The notes under the pieces were generated by a model. That model searched no databases and had not been told where the DNA came from. It worked only from the letters and a program-made list of their open reading frames with translations. A stretch of DNA of 64,000 nt from Excoecaria cochinchinensis (lineage: Eukaryota; Streptophyta; Magnoliopsida; Malpighiales; Euphorbiaceae), in contig CANTUQ010000004.1 in NCBI GenBank assembly GCA_947683425.1, positions 4,936,001 through 5,000,000 of the forward strand. Direction: 5' to 3'. Numbering within the stretch: the stretch's first letter is position 1; every line of letters starts with the position of its first letter. A program made the position numbers and the translations under genes. Below, one piece after another: positions 10,690 to 23,118 of the stretch.

Positions 10690-11012
10690 TGTAAAATTTA
10701 CCGACGGAAATTGAATTTCCGTCGGTAATTACCGACGGAAAAAAAATTTCCGTCGGTAATTCCCGACGGAAATTCAATTTCCATCGGTAAATTTTGCTGA
10801 CGGAAATTTTTTCCGTCGGTAAATTTACCGACGGAACTTTTTTTCCGTCGGGAATTACCGACGGAAATTCAATTTCCGTCGGTAAATTTCCCGACGGAAA
10901 AAATTCCGTCGGGAAATTTTTCCTACGACTAAATTGCCAACGGAAAAAATTCCGTCGGGAATTTAGTTTCCCGACGGAAATTCCTTATTTTCCGTCGGGA
11001 ATTTCCGTCGGG
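10690..11012. repeat. CACTA right subterminal repeats
   Basis: About a dozen copies of TACCGACGG or CCGACGG with their complements (CCGTCGGTA, CCGTCGGGA) are spaced 10-25 bp apart up to the right inverted repeat. The G variant typical of the left end is nearly absent. Confidence 0.85.
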
Positions 11013-11037
11013 AAATGCTTTTTTTCTTGTAGTGGAT

Positions 11038-11355
11038 GTTTGAAATGCACTTTAATTCAATCATGTAATCTCAGAAGAAGAGAGATGGAGGTCTAATTTA
11101 AAAACTCATTTATAAACTTTAAGCAAGGTATAAGTAAAAGTGATGTCTCGAACTCTCTCTGGTCTTCGAATTTATGAGGTAAGACAAACTTTTCTAATGT
11201 TTTATTGGGTGTCAACTCCAAAATATCTCTTTATTCCCCAAAATAAACGCACTTGTAGTTTGATCATTAGTAATCGAATAGGGGTGATTTCCCGTCCATT
11301 GCAAACTCGGACCCTAAAAGCGGTCCTCAAAGAAAAATGGGGTTCCACGTGCATA
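11038..11355 (+). mobile_element. Old Tat-type LTR L, right part
   Basis: This is the continuation of L after CACTA K. It shows decayed versions of the LTR landmarks seen in D: a CTCTGGTCTT block, an AATGTTTTATTGGGTG hairpin remnant, a CCCTAAAAGCGG stretch, and a terminus near CACGTGCATA. It is clearly more diverged than the other Tat LTRs here, so it is among the oldest layers. Confidence 0.6.
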
Positions 11356-11733
11356 ATACTATTTATGTCATCATGAAAGATTTGAAATTAAATAACATCG
11401 TGAAAGATTTGATAAAGTGGAAGAATATCAATGCAAATATAAAATGAAAAAAGTGTTAGTGTAATTAAAGAAGAGTAAAGGATGTGTTTGAGACCTAAAG
11501 AAAATATTAGATAAAGTATAGCAAGAATTGTTAATGTGATTGATTATTAATTAACAAACCGAATGTAATGATACTAATGTTAAGATTATCAGTACAGACA
11601 ATAACGGTAGTGATAGTAGAAATGGAAGTGTTAAAGCTTAGTTATAGAATTGAAATCGAAGGATATAACATTAAGTGACCCAAGTAAAGAATTAATAATC
11701 AAATAATATGATTAAGGAAATACACTTGCATGT
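11356..11733. other. Unclassified AT-rich DNA, probably the start of the LTR I remnant
   Basis: There is no open frame of note and no visible similarity to the other elements. It is continuous with 14801-15195 if solo LTR B is removed, so it is probably upstream LTR sequence of element I, but the expected TGTAATGACT start of that LTR is not found here. Confidence 0.4.
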
Positions 11734-13015
11734 TGTAGACACCGGGTCCCGAGCAACCTTGATTAGAATTACCCAATGATGAAATTAAGTGTGCCGATCT
11801 ATAGGCAAAAAGAATGAAGTTGGAAGTGACGATTTCCTTGTCGATTTGTTGTTTTAAAATTAAATAAAAATGTATTTAAAAAATATTTTTAAAGTATTTT
11901 AAAAATTATTTTGTTATGAAAAAAGTGAGTTTTTAAAAAAAAAAAAAATTCGCGCGAGTGTCGGGCTGCCGCAGCGCCCCGGCAGCACTGGCGGAGCGCG
12001 CGCGGGAAACCCGTCGGACACGCCGACGGGGCGCCCCTGTGCGCCCATTTTCGCCCGTTTTGGTCTTTTTGGCCATAACTTCTTCATTTTAAATGTTTTT
12101 TAACTAATTTTTTTTGCATAATTCAATTCAAAAATCGTTTTATCTTCCAACCCAATAAATTAAGTTGTTTTTTGTAGTTATGGGAATTAATTTCTCAATT
12201 AAAAAATCTTATTTTTGAGGGGAATAAAAAGGGTTTTTTAGTGAGAATTGGGGGGGATTTTCTTCTTCTTTCTTTTTTCAAGAACAAATTCTCTCAATTT
12301 CTAAAGGAATTTCCAGCAATTCTTAAAGCAAAAAATAACAATTTTTGTTCTTGAGAATTTTCTTATTTTCAATTGACAATTTTTGCTTTGAGACAAATAA
12401 ATAAATTATTTGTTCTTGATTAAAAATTCACTTTCAATATTTTATTTTCTAATTTTATTCCAACAATACAAGACAATGAATTGGATCTTACCTTCTCTTC
12501 ATCAAGATAAATTTTGAGGATAAACATTCTTGGCTCAATTTTTTAGTTTAATTTTTAATTTAATTTTTTTGTTTCTAATTAATTAATTAACATGTAAATT
12601 ATTTTAGTTCTATCATTTTATTTTTTTATTCTTTTGATTTTAATTAATTAATTATCATGTAAATTCTTTTAGTTCTATCATTTTATTTTTTTTATTCTTT
12701 TGATTTTATTTAATTAATTATCATGTAAATCCTTTTAGATCTATTATTTAATTGTTCATATTATTTTTATTTAATTGTTCATGTTATTACTTCTTATTTT
12801 TTAATTGTTTATACTATTATTTCTTGTTCTTATTTCTTCTTTAATTGTTCATGTTCATATTATTGTTATCATTTTTGTTCACATATATTATTAGTATGAT
12901 CATTTAACATGTTTTAGCATAATTGGCTTATCTTATTTTCATTTTATTCCTTCATATTCAATTGGATTGTTCATCTTCTTTGATGTTATTATTATTTTTA
13001 TTATTGTTATTGTTA

Positions 13016-13105
<90 letters not shown>

Positions 13106-14800
13106 TTGATTGTTCATATTCTTGTCATTATTTTTGTTGATATATTATTATTATCATTAGTATTATTATTATTATTATCATTAGTATTATTATTATCATC
13201 ATTATTATAATTTACTATTATTATTACCATCATTATTTTATTATTATTATTATTATTTGTCATTACTATCATCATTATTATTTTTATTAGCTTTGTTTAT
13301 TTTTATAATTTATTATTGTTGTCATCATCATTATTATTTTCATGTTTTATTATTTTCATGTTTTCATACATGTTGAATTTTATTATCATTATCATCATTT
13401 AACATGTTTTAGCATAATTGGCTTATCTTATTTTCATTTTATTCCTTCATATTCAATTGGATTGTTCATATTCTTTGATATTATTATCATCATTATTATT
13501 ATTTGTTATTATTATTGTGATTAGTGTTATCATTATTATTATTATTTGTCATTACTATCATCATTATTATTTTTATTAGCTTTGTTTATTTTTATAATTT
13601 ATTATTGTTGTCATCATCATTATTATTTTCATGTTTTCATACATGTTGAATTTTATTATCATTATTATTTTCATGTTTGATGCATGTTAAATTTTATTGT
13701 TTTTATTTATGCATGTTAAATCATTAAAGTGTTAAATTATTTTTTTTATGCTATCTAATTAATTTGTCATGGATGAAATATCTTATTTTAATTCATTTTT
13801 TACACGTTACATGTTTAATTCATTTTTTATTACTAACATGGCTTTTATTTATTTTTTATTTTTCAAAACTTTTTTTTATGTGTGAGTTTTTGCTAAGTGG
13901 GAGCCCATAGAGACTTGAAGATACCATTTGGATGTTGTTCAATTTTTTATTGTTTTTCATTATTTTGCTTTCATTTGGGTTTATTTTATTATTATTATGT
14001 AATTTGTAATAATAAATTTATTTTTATGCACGCTAATTAAAAAGTCACAAAAATATTTCTATCTATTAAACTTGGATTTTTCTAAATAAAAACGGGACCA
14101 ATGTCCTAGTTTTTCTCATCCAAAATAAATTGTCACTTTAAAATTATTTTCTTTAATTATGCATGAGAGGACCTATGTCCTCATTTTTAATAAATAGCCC
14201 GATTTATGCATGATTTGTATTTTATTTACAAATGGGGGTTGTATTCCGCTCCTAGTTTTGTTGTAATTTATTTCGCTTTCATTTATTTTATTTACCGCTT
14301 TATTTATACGATTGATATGCGTTTAGTTAAATTGCATTAAAATTGAATGAGAAAAGGCATGAAATAATAAGTTCAAAACTCAATTATAAACTTAACCAAA
14401 GGTATGAATAAATGGGGAGTCCCGAACCTGTCTCTGGTCTTTGGGCTCAATGAAGCGAGAGACCCATTTCGATGGGATCTCCAAGATACCTCTTGTGTCC
14501 CGTAAAAAGACTTTAACTTGCATAGTCCTAGGCTCCACGAGGCGAGAGGGCCCTCCTAATGTTCTATTAGGATGGAACCTCCAAGACCCCTCTGACTTGC
14601 CCAAAATGGACATAGCAGCGCCGTCTTAGGCTCACTAAGGCTGGACGAACTTTCCCAATGTTTTATTGGGTGGCGACTCCATGAATTCTCCTTGTTGCCC
14701 GAAATAGACGCACTTGTAAATACCTTACAAGTTTCATGAACCTCTCCTGATAGCCCTAAAGCGGGCCTTCGGGAAGATACGGGGTTCGACGCGCGTCACA
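11734..14800 (+). mobile_element. Solo LTR B, Tat-type (3067 bp)
   Basis: It runs from TGTAGACACC (11734) to CGCGTCACA (14800) with no internal region on either side. The flanks are CATGT (11729-11733) and TATGT (14801-14805), a 5-bp target duplication with one mismatch. It belongs to the same family as the LTRs of element C, inverted. It contains a GC-rich block (11950-12060), long ATT microsatellites (about 12980-13700), and near its 3' end the tandem hairpin module with loop GTTCT. Solo LTRs of this kind come from recombination between the two LTRs of a full element. Confidence 0.85.
12980..13260. repeat. ATT microsatellite in LTR B
   Basis: It contains a near-perfect ATT run of about 90 bp (13018-13100) surrounded by interrupted ATT, ATC and GTT stretches. 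Part of 12905-13000 recurs at 13397-13480, a local duplication. The C and D LTRs have the same type of tract at the same place (25340-25560, 34130-34400, 43240-43470, 51320-51570). Confidence 0.9.
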
Positions 14801-15195
14801 TATGTGCATGCATATAGATATAGATATGGTTGTGAAAAATTTAAGATATGTATCCACCACTGTGCATTTTTAATGCTTAGCGCGTAAAGTGTTACTGCGC
14901 ACAGGTTATGATAGATTTTGATGTGGCTGAAGATATAGTGACGACCGAAAGAAGTATTCAACAGCAAGGATAGAAGGACTGGCATGGCATGTATACGACC
15001 ATAGTTGATGAAAGCAAGGATGTATGGTATAAGTATTTGAATTGTGTGTTAGTGCAACTGTTGTGTTATTGTGTATGTACAATTTTGATTGTTGTGAAAA
15101 AAAAATCTTAAAATATGTTAAGTGCATTGTAGTGTTTGTCAGTGTACTGTTGTGACATTCGGTATCAGTACCACTTACGGGTATAGGGTGTTACA
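14801..15195 (+). mobile_element. Element I, 5' LTR remnant
   Basis: It ends GGTGTTACA at 15195, directly followed by a tRNA-Met-type primer-binding site, so it is the downstream part of a plus-strand 5' LTR. Solo LTR B interrupts it upstream. No coding content was seen. Confidence 0.6.
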
Positions 15196-15497
15196 ATTTT
15201 TATTGGTATCAGAGAAAAGGTTTAGGCAATCCTAAGATCAGAGATAGTGTATTGAGGACAAAGTGATACATATACATGCTAAGAATAGGTACTGATGATA
15301 GAAGTGAGTAAAGGTATCGGAGGAGATATAAGGATAGTATATGTTTATAGAATTATAAGAGAATGCAAAGTATGATAGCTGATGGAAAGTAAATGGATCT
15401 CCTGAACTGAATGTTCTCATTATATAGTGGTGGTGATCTGTGATTGTGGCACATAAAAAATATTTTGAGGACGAAATTTTTATTAGTGAGGGAGAAT
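15196..15497 (+). mobile_element. Element I internal region, 302 bp, non-coding
   Basis: A PBS (TTGGTATCAGAG, 15203-15214) stands at the left and a GAGGACGAAATTTTTATTAG block plus purine tract (AGTGAGGGAGAATTG) at the right, with only 302 bp in total. The element keeps the two sites needed for reverse transcription and no protein-coding sequence. Like element A it must be a deletion derivative that depended on relatives. Confidence 0.65.
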
Positions 15498-15824
15498 TGT
15501 AATGACTCGAATACCAGGTTAGTGGTGATCGGTGAAATCTGTAGAGTTTGTAGTGTGAAATTCATATGAAAATATCAGTGATTGTACTTTAAAAGAAAGA
15601 AGATAAGGAAGGTTAAACGTGCTCATGTGAGGGAAGCCCCCTGATGGGTGACCTCCCGGGAAGCCAATAGTGAAAAATATTTTATTGGAACATTGGAAAG
15701 TACAAGTTATAAGGAGTCTGGTGGTATAATTTAGAGTGAAAATTAGGTCAAATACATCCCCGAAAGTCAAATTAAAGGAAATCCTCTGGTTCAGTTCAAT
15801 AGTAACAAAGGGTTTGACAGAACT
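15498..15824 (+). mobile_element. Element I, 3' LTR (start only)
   Basis: It begins TGTAATGACTCGAATACC directly after the polypurine tract and is cut at 15824 by insertion of element F. It shares with F and G a block around AAAGTACAAGTTATA and GGTGGTATAATTTAGAG, so I, F and G are related LTR families. Confidence 0.65.
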
Positions 15825-18145
15825 TGTAACGTCCTCAAAACAAGTACTTGCGTGAATAGTACTTCCCGGCAGTGAATAGTGCTACTCGTGGCTCACCGAG
15901 TCCACAAATATTTTTCATCATCATGGGAAAGTACAATTCATGGCAAGTTTGGTGGTATAATTTGAGGTGATGTTGACATTCAAGAAGCCTCTAAAAGTCA
16001 AAAATAAAAATAAATCACAGGACTAAAAAGGGCTGACCGAAACTTGGACCGGCCCAAAAATATTCCATGGACTTCAGAAACTTATTTTGATTGCACTGGA
16101 TTGCTTGAAATTATTTATATGAATTTTTAAAAGCAGAAAATTAATTTTTGGATAACTTTGAAAATTTAATGTTCGGACCGATAAAATGCACTTTCGGGTC
16201 AAGTTTTATATTGAAATGATCTCAGATTGATCAGAAATTTTAAACACACCCTAATTAATGTTTTTCCATATTTTTGGACTAATCTTGATGGAATTTTGAC
16301 AATTAAAAAAATGAAAAAATAGAGCCAATCATTAAGTGACAAGTGTTTTCATTTGGGCAATAGGATTGCATAGTATTAGATTACATACTAGCTCTTCATT
16401 TTGGGACATGAGATAAGATTAAAATGCAGATTTTTCTTGGTAGGTCCAGCCCCATCTTCTTCTTTTCTTCTTGTTCCTGTAGCCATCCCTAAGATGTCCA
16501 CCATTGCCAAGCTTGTATCAAGCTCACTTCACATGGTTTCTTCTCTCTAATTCCACCCTCAATCATCTAAATAGCATCCGCTCTATCCAATTCTAGCTAT
16601 AGAAGCAAGTAAGAGCAAGGAAAATCCAAAAATTTCAAGTTGGGAAAAAATTGAATTCGGCCAAGGTGGGAAAATTAAGGAAGAAAATAAATCTAAGGAA
16701 GATAAAGGCGAAAACAAGCTAAATTGAGGTGTTCAAGCTTGGATTAGGTAAGTGAACACATAAACTCCTTAATTTCATACAAAAATTTGAATATGTAACT
16801 TAGGGTTCTTGGGATAAAATTGGGAGTTTATGAAATTGATGTTATAATTATTAAATTAAGGGCTAAATAAGATGTATGGCATGTTTAAATTAAATTTGAG
16901 AGGTATAATTTGATAATTCCTACACTTACATACATTATGTTTGAATTTGAGAATTTGATATGTATATTATAATGAATAATTGAAGAGATAAAAAAACTGT
17001 TTTGCATGTTATAAGAACATGATTAAGATATTTAATAAAAAAAAATGGAAAATAAAGAATTATTCATAAAGTGGTCGAATTATGTGTGGTAGACAATTCA
17101 TGATTTAGGTGTTAATTCATGTTGATATGGGTATATTTAATGATTATATACCATGAAAATTTAATTTTAATTATGAAGAGTGAAATTTTGTTATTTGAGC
17201 TAAAATTAGTAGAACATAAAATAATTATTATGATGCTTGAAAATGATCACAAAGGATTCTAAGTCTTGAATTGGTAAAGACTAAGAAAAATGATGTGGGA
17301 TAAATTTGATTATAAAGGAAAGAATGGAAATAATTTTTGATGTGTACTTAAAAAATGTTATGGCATTATGTTTTTAAAGTAAAATATGAAAATCTATTAG
17401 GTATGCCCTTAGTAAAACTAGACAGGAATTGGAGGAATGTGATAAGTTTGGCATGCCAATTAGGGAGTTTAGCAGTACTGCGTTAGTATAAGTGAAATTG
17501 GACTTAATGGCTCCCAGAGTTCTATTCTGGTGAAAGATGTTAAATTGAGTCATGGACTGAATGGTTGTGAGAGCTTTGTCCATACATGTATTTATTTATA
17601 TATTTGTATGTAATAATAATATAGTAATATTAATAATAAAAGCAATATAAATGGACCGAATGGTTCCGAGAACCGGGTCCCTTATTAAAATCCCGCTTAT
17701 CCGGCTCGACATAATTCCGCTGGATTTTACTATGGGCAAAATAAAGGAAAAAGATGACCTATTATGCAAAATAATAAAAGAGAATGAAAAAATAGTAAAA
17801 ATATAGCATAATACTGTAAATTATGACAGAGCAGTGAAAATATTACAAATATTGAAAAATATTGAACTATGATGCAAAACATTAGGAAAAGATGAGATAT
17901 AATGAAAAATAGTGAAAAGGAGTGACAAATAATGAAAAGGGCGAAAATAAGTTAATTTATGGCAAAAATGGCATTTTGGAAACTTTAGGGACTAAATTGC
18001 AAATTTTTCCTTAAGTAAGAAAATTTAAGTGAAAGGTAGTGAAAATTTTAAAAAGAAGAAAAAGAAAGAAAAACAATTAATAAAGGACTAAATCAAAATT
18101 TTTACCCTAAATTTAGTTGACAAAGTATGTAAACTAAATTTTTGA

Positions 18146-18226
<81 letters not shown>

Positions 18227-18847
18227 GTATTATAGTTGATAATTAATTAAATAAAAAGATTATTTGCATGAAATAACTATTTTGTGAAATTTTAGGGCGC
18301 AGGGGACAGAGCTGGGGCAGAAAGAGGAGAAAAGTGATATAGCTTTCTTATTGATGGCATGTACATATTTGGAAAAGAAAAATATATGAGACAGTGTCGT
18401 ATATAAGTTTTAGATTATGTATACCTGTGGATAACTGTATTATGGAAATTTTAGTTTTGTGAATTTTGAATGTAATATAATATGGTGGCTTGAACTGACT
18501 AAAATGTGGAGTTGTGAATGAAACTTGTGGAATTGGAGGTTGTTTGGGTTGTTTGAATCTTTTGGGAGTGTAATTTTTAAAATATGCAGGAGGGCAGATT
18601 TTAGGGTATAGTCGTTATGCTACGCAAATTTCTGCAAATTATTCGGCAATTGTAAATATAACATGTATTTTAAATTTGTTATTTAAGGTTAATAGAAGAA
18701 ATGTGATTAATGATATAAATGTATGTATATCATTATTTTGGTTATATTGGATAATGGTTATGAATGAATTGATAAGTAAAATTAAGTTAAACCGCCAACC
18801 AATGCGTTACATGTACTTGGGACAATGCCTGGGTATTGGATTTTACA
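15825..18847 (+). mobile_element. Element F, 5' LTR (3023 bp)
   Basis: It runs from TGTAACGTCCTC (15825) to GGATTTTACA (18847), immediately followed by a tRNA-Met-type PBS (TGGTATCAGAG at 18853). Its first 520 bp match the interrupted 3' LTR (22072-22126 plus 53068-53370). It holds a pure AT dinucleotide run at 18149-18225. No open frame resembles a protein family. Confidence 0.8.
18149..18225. repeat. AT dinucleotide microsatellite in LTR F
   Basis: About 38 uninterrupted AT repeats, self-complementary and therefore able to form a cruciform. Confidence 0.95.
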
Positions 18848-21800
18848 TTTAATGGTATCAGAGTGTGGTTTAGGCGGTCCTAAAATTGGAGTCATAAGGA
18901 ATATGTGAATTGATTTATGTACATGCCATAAGTAATGTAATTAGTGAAGAATTCTCTGAATTTGTCCCCGCGGTTGTAGAATTTGAAGACTGGTATTTAG
19001 TTAAGAAATATCACTAGGATTAGGAGTTAGGATGTAGAGTGCCCCTTAATGTGGGAGAAACGTAAATAAGAGTAATATGCTCTATTTGCCTGTCAAGTAG
19101 CCCTCCTGATAGGGGCAGACTTTATTTCAAGGCATATGATTATTTGGGGCGGGATATTATACACATTTGCATATATACTGCATATATATTTGCATAAATC
19201 GAATACATAAATTATCATTTATGAGCTTCATTGTTTGTACATATGCATTCACAAGTATTTACTGAAAAAAAAATTGTGTGCCCCATATTAGAGGAACTTG
19301 ACTGGCTATGCATTGAGCATAAATTATGGATCATGGAGTTGATTTCCCCCTTGATGTGAATAAATGCATATAGACCGACTATATGGATCTTGAATCGATT
19401 ATGAAGTGAAGTGGATTAAAGTGAGAACTGGAAATGATAAATTTTGAAGTATAGGAAAAGGAAAAGGAAAAAGAAAAAATGTTTCGAGCTAAGGATATAA
19501 ACTTTTAAGCAGCTTTCAGTTGTTTTTGGCTATAATTTATTCTACAGACCTAAATTGAGTGCTTCTAGTAGCATTAGAAACTTAAGAAATAGGTCTACAA
19601 ATGTCATGAAGAGACTAGAAGCTAAGTTTATCTCTAAGGTGTTACAAATGAGTCCTGAAATTGGGAACCTGAAACTGTCCTCGAGACTGGAGCAGTTTCA
19701 AATATTTTAAGTATAACTCCCATTACATAACTTGGATAGATTTGAATCAAAATTCTATAGAAACTAGACTCATTATAGAACAATTTTCATGTAGGAAGTA
19801 TGGTCTAAATCCGTACCAAATGTGCCCATAAAATTTTTGAAGTTAAGGTAATCAATCTGTCTCCAGTTCTAGAGCAGCTCCTATTGTTCCAGGTATATCT
19901 CTTGTTGTAGAGCTCCAATTGAAGTGAATCAAATTTTATTGGAAACTAGATACATAAATAAAGAACTTTAATGAAGGGTGTATAAATAGATTATACTTCT
20001 ATCGCTGCCAACAATTTTTTCAAAGAAGGAACTACAAATCTGCCACTCTCAGGTGTACTGGAGCATTCTAAAATATTTTGGCCATAAATCACAAATTACT
20101 AGCGCAAATGGATTGAGTTTTGATTCTTTGGAAGGCTGAGAGGTAGGGAAATATTTATTAAGAAGCCACTTTGATTTAAAAATCACGTTAATCATGCCAA
20201 AAATAAAGACCAATTGAGTAGTGCAACTCAGTTGCATAAAATGAAGGGAGGAATTGTAAATTCTACCTAGTTTTATAATGGAAGTTAAAGGGAACTCTAT
20301 TTTATAGTTATGACTTTTAAATATTCTTTCCTGAAGAGTTGTCAGGGCTATTATCTGGCAAGAGGGTGAGTTCCCTAAGAGAGGATTTGTTGAGTACAAC
20401 ATCTATAAGTATCGCCCCTATAGAATGATATCGGTAGAGTTAGAAGAATTTAAGGTATAGTGAAGAATTGTTGGAAAGGAATTTACTTGTTTTAATATAT
20501 TCTTCTAAGAGGCAGTGGTATTGATATGGAAAAAAAAGAATGGATTGAGGATGACTTTAAGGTTATAGTTGTGCTAGAATACAAACGATTTGTAACTTAA
20601 ATTTTGAAATTCTTGCTTTTGGAAAAAGGGAACTAATGCTAGTGTATTTTTCTGCATCCTAAATGAGATAAAAGGATGGATTACTACAGTTATGGACTCA
20701 TTATAGGCAGAAGTAAGTCACTACAAAGATGAATACCTACAGTCGGAGCTCAGCAACTTATTTGATTAAGTGATGGGTATAAATATACTTTTCGAGATAG
20801 AATTGGGATTTGGCTATTACCCATTTAGGGTAAAGAAGACAAGTATACAGAAGATAACTTCTCGTACCATATATAAATGTTATGAACTCTTAATCTTGTT
20901 GTTTGGACTTACAAGTACATCATCGGCAATTATGGATTTAACCAACCGTATGTACTATCCGTATTTAGATAGTTTACGGTGATGTATAATGAGGATATTT
21001 TGGGTTTACTCAGAACCCCTAAGAAGCATGACAAACATTTGACAATTTTGCCCAGACCATAAGGGATGAATAGTTATATGAAAAATTTATTAAATTTGTG
21101 CTTTGTTCGATGGACGCTAGTCTTCTTAGTCATGTGGTTTCAGCAGAAGGTATTATAGTTGACCCTAAGAAGATTAAAGCTATTCTTGAATAAATAAATA
21201 ATTGCTAAAGAAGATTTGAGAAGCCGAAAAGTATATTGACAGAAGTATCAAACCTTGCATACTCGACCACAGGAGAGAGATTTTATGATATATAATGACA
21301 CTTTCAGGAATGATTTGGACTCTATGTGGATGCAAAGGGGTTAGGTAGCTGCCCATGCTTCCATGCAGCTTAAGTCAGATTTGTTATAGCAAGTAAAACC
21401 TACCCAATTGCTAGATGAGCGATTGGATATTGCTATGAAATAGATGAGTGAAGGGAAAGATACTGAGTACCCTCAGTAATAAGCATATGGTAGGTGATCA
21501 TTGAAGCTAATTCCTTGATATTTCATTTTATATAAGATTATCTATATATAGGAATAAAACTATATGGTTGTTTATTTAGTATTAAATACTATGTATGTCG
21601 ATTTACTTATGACGCGCTATAGAGTAATTTGGCAAATATGCAGATTAAATTTGACTTATTACAACAGATATTGCGATACAAGATGGCATATTGTGATAAT
21701 GACAGTTGATGCTGATTTAAGTGAGGCGACTTGTTATTTTGTTAGTAACTTTGATGGCATCCAAAGTAGGCTACCATTGTCTCTTGACAGTAGCATTTGA

Positions 21801-22071
21801 GAACAACGGACAAAAGTTTGGGTTGGTATTAGGCCACCTATAGAGATGGATGCGCACAACAAGTGAAGTTATGTTCTAGAAATTTGGTAGTTTGTCACTA
21901 GGGGAATTGCGGTTGAGAATTAAACAACTAAAGAATAAACAAACACTTTCTCTGAGCTCGTCATGATGTCAAAAAGAGACATGAGAGCCGAAAATGATAA
22001 GGAAAATAACATATTCAACTATTTAACTCTGATAAATTTCGACGATGAAATTTTTATTAGTAGGGGAGAAA
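18848..22071 (+). mobile_element. Element F internal region (3.2 kb, decayed)
   Basis: Bounded by a PBS at 18853 and a polypurine tract (TTTTTATTAGTAGGGGAGAA) before 22072. At 3.2 kb it is shorter than the 4-5 kb usual for gypsy internal regions, so part of it is deleted. Recognisable coding remnants lie only in 20690-21520; no gag could be recognised in 18850-20690. Confidence 0.75.
20690..21520 (+). pseudogene. Reverse transcriptase / integrase remnants of element F
   Basis: A 70-residue open stretch (20770-20982) keeps the RT landmarks GFGYYPFRVKK, LLFGLTSTSSAIMDLTNR and YYPYLDSLR, in the order found in the intact RT of element H (residues about 695-750). Downstream, in shifted frames, GHVVSAEGI-like and DPKKIKAI-like remnants (21130-21190) mark the RT end, and MQLKSDLL...LLDERL-like residues (about 21366-21430) mark the RNase H to integrase linker. 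Stops and frameshifts are frequent and the catalytic aspartates are not intact. It is a gypsy pol pseudogene, probably of the same broad lineage as H. Confidence 0.7.
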
Positions 22072-22126
22072 TGTAACGCCCTCAAAATCGATACTTGCAT
22101 GAATAGTACTTCTCGACAGTGAATAC
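22072..22126 (+). mobile_element. Element F, 3' LTR, first part
   Basis: It starts TGTAACGCCCTC right after the polypurine tract and matches 15825-15879. Solo LTR E interrupts it after GTGAATAC; the sequence resumes at 53068 with AATAGTGCCACC. Confidence 0.8.
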
Positions 22127-22503
22127 TGTAACACCTCGATACCCCCTTTGGAAGGATACCGAAGCGCTACGCGCGCAGGGACAAAACATACGTACGTAAT
22201 CATGTAATAGCGGAAGCAATAAATCATAACAATTAAGATAGAAATAAATATTTTGAGAAAACTTACAATATAATACATAAATACTAAAATATCCGTTTAC
22301 AGAAATATTCTTTACAAAGTGAAAAGATATTAAAACTATACAATTACAAAAGGATTCTTATAACATTTACATATAATACATATACCAAAATGTTTTATAC
22401 AAAAACATAGACAAAAAATATAGGAGCAGGGTACAACAAGAAATCAACACTAACTCCTAGTGGCCAACCTATAGATGCCCGACGCCGAACTGAACTGCAA
22501 CCT

Positions 22504-22538
22504 GCACGGGAAAACACCTGTGCTGAGTGAAGGCTCAG
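22504..22538 (-). promoter_or_regulatory. Conserved double hairpin in E LTR
   Basis: GCACGGG...CCTGTGC is followed by CTGAG-TGAAGG-CTCAG and then TGGGG. Relative to A and H (CTAAG...CTTAG) both arms changed together (A to G on one side, T to C on the other), so pairing is kept. Confidence 0.7.
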
Positions 22539-22765
22539 TGGGGAGAAAACACAAACAAAAGACTTCTATCGAAGTCACAAGATCATCAAGCACATAAGAC
22601 GTAACAGTCAAATCATAACGCTAACATTCACATGCAAATACTATAATACATGCATATATAAATCATATTCATCATATACAAATGCACATATTGATACAAC
22701 CAACACGATACACTAGCCAACACAAGAACACTAGCCTGAATTTACACTGGATACGGGTACACTAG

Positions 22766-22925
22766 ATACTGTGAACAGTATTAAACACTAAAGACCGAAG
22801 CCTCAAAACATTTTAAGGAAAAACTTTTAGATACCAGAAGGTATCAAACACTAGACCCAAATGGGGTCAAACACTAGCAGCTGCAAATCACTAGCCCTCT
22901 ATAAGCATGCTTATCTATCCACTAT
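22766..22925 (-). promoter_or_regulatory. Hairpin chain in E LTR
   Basis: Five stems in a row are separated by CACTAG-type spacers: ATACTG-TGAA-CAGTAT (22766-22781); GATACC-AGAA-GGTATC (22830-22845); GACCC-AAATG-GGGTC (22854-22868); palindrome GCAGCTGC (22877-22884); palindrome ATAAGCATGCTTAT (22901-22914), then CTATCCACTA. This is the clearest example of the layout. Confidence 0.75.
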
Positions 22926-23118
22926 TATGACCATTTAGGCAACTCGCACACTCCCAACATATCACTTAATTGAACATCTATCAGAAACAAAACACTACAC
23001 TGAATGGATAATCCTCTGCATATGCATAATAAATATACAAGATTCGTCATTAAAACTAACACCCAACAATAGCGAGAAACCATGCAAAGTGTAGTAAGAA
23101 AACCCATATCGAATAACA

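Larger units (their letters stand above)
8122..11034. mobile_element. Non-autonomous CACTA (En/Spm-type) transposon K, 2913 bp
   Basis: Both ends carry the 13-base terminal inverted repeat CACTACAAGAAAA (left 8122-8134, right complement 11022-11034), flanked by the 3-bp duplication GAT (8119-8121 and 11035-11037). Dense subterminal repeats of a GACGGAA motif in both orientations occupy about 8140-8630 and 10690-11012, as expected for transposase-binding sites of the superfamily. No frame resembles the CACTA transposase, so movement would need an autonomous relative. The interior holds a GC-rich exon-like segment and AT-rich ATT microsatellites, and does not resemble the flanking LTR DNA. Confidence 0.9.

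Noticed and set aside
12923..13210. Long open frames rich in Leu, Ile, Tyr or Asn over ATT tracts (also 25250-25693, 34053-34450, 43153-43523, 51216-51638)
   Set aside because: They are translations of trinucleotide microsatellites inside LTRs and occur in several frames and on both strands.
22766..22925. CRISPR-like layout of short repeats and unique segments
   Set aside because: Spacers are 6-8 bases, the unique parts are self-complementary, the context is a plant LTR, and no cas gene is present.
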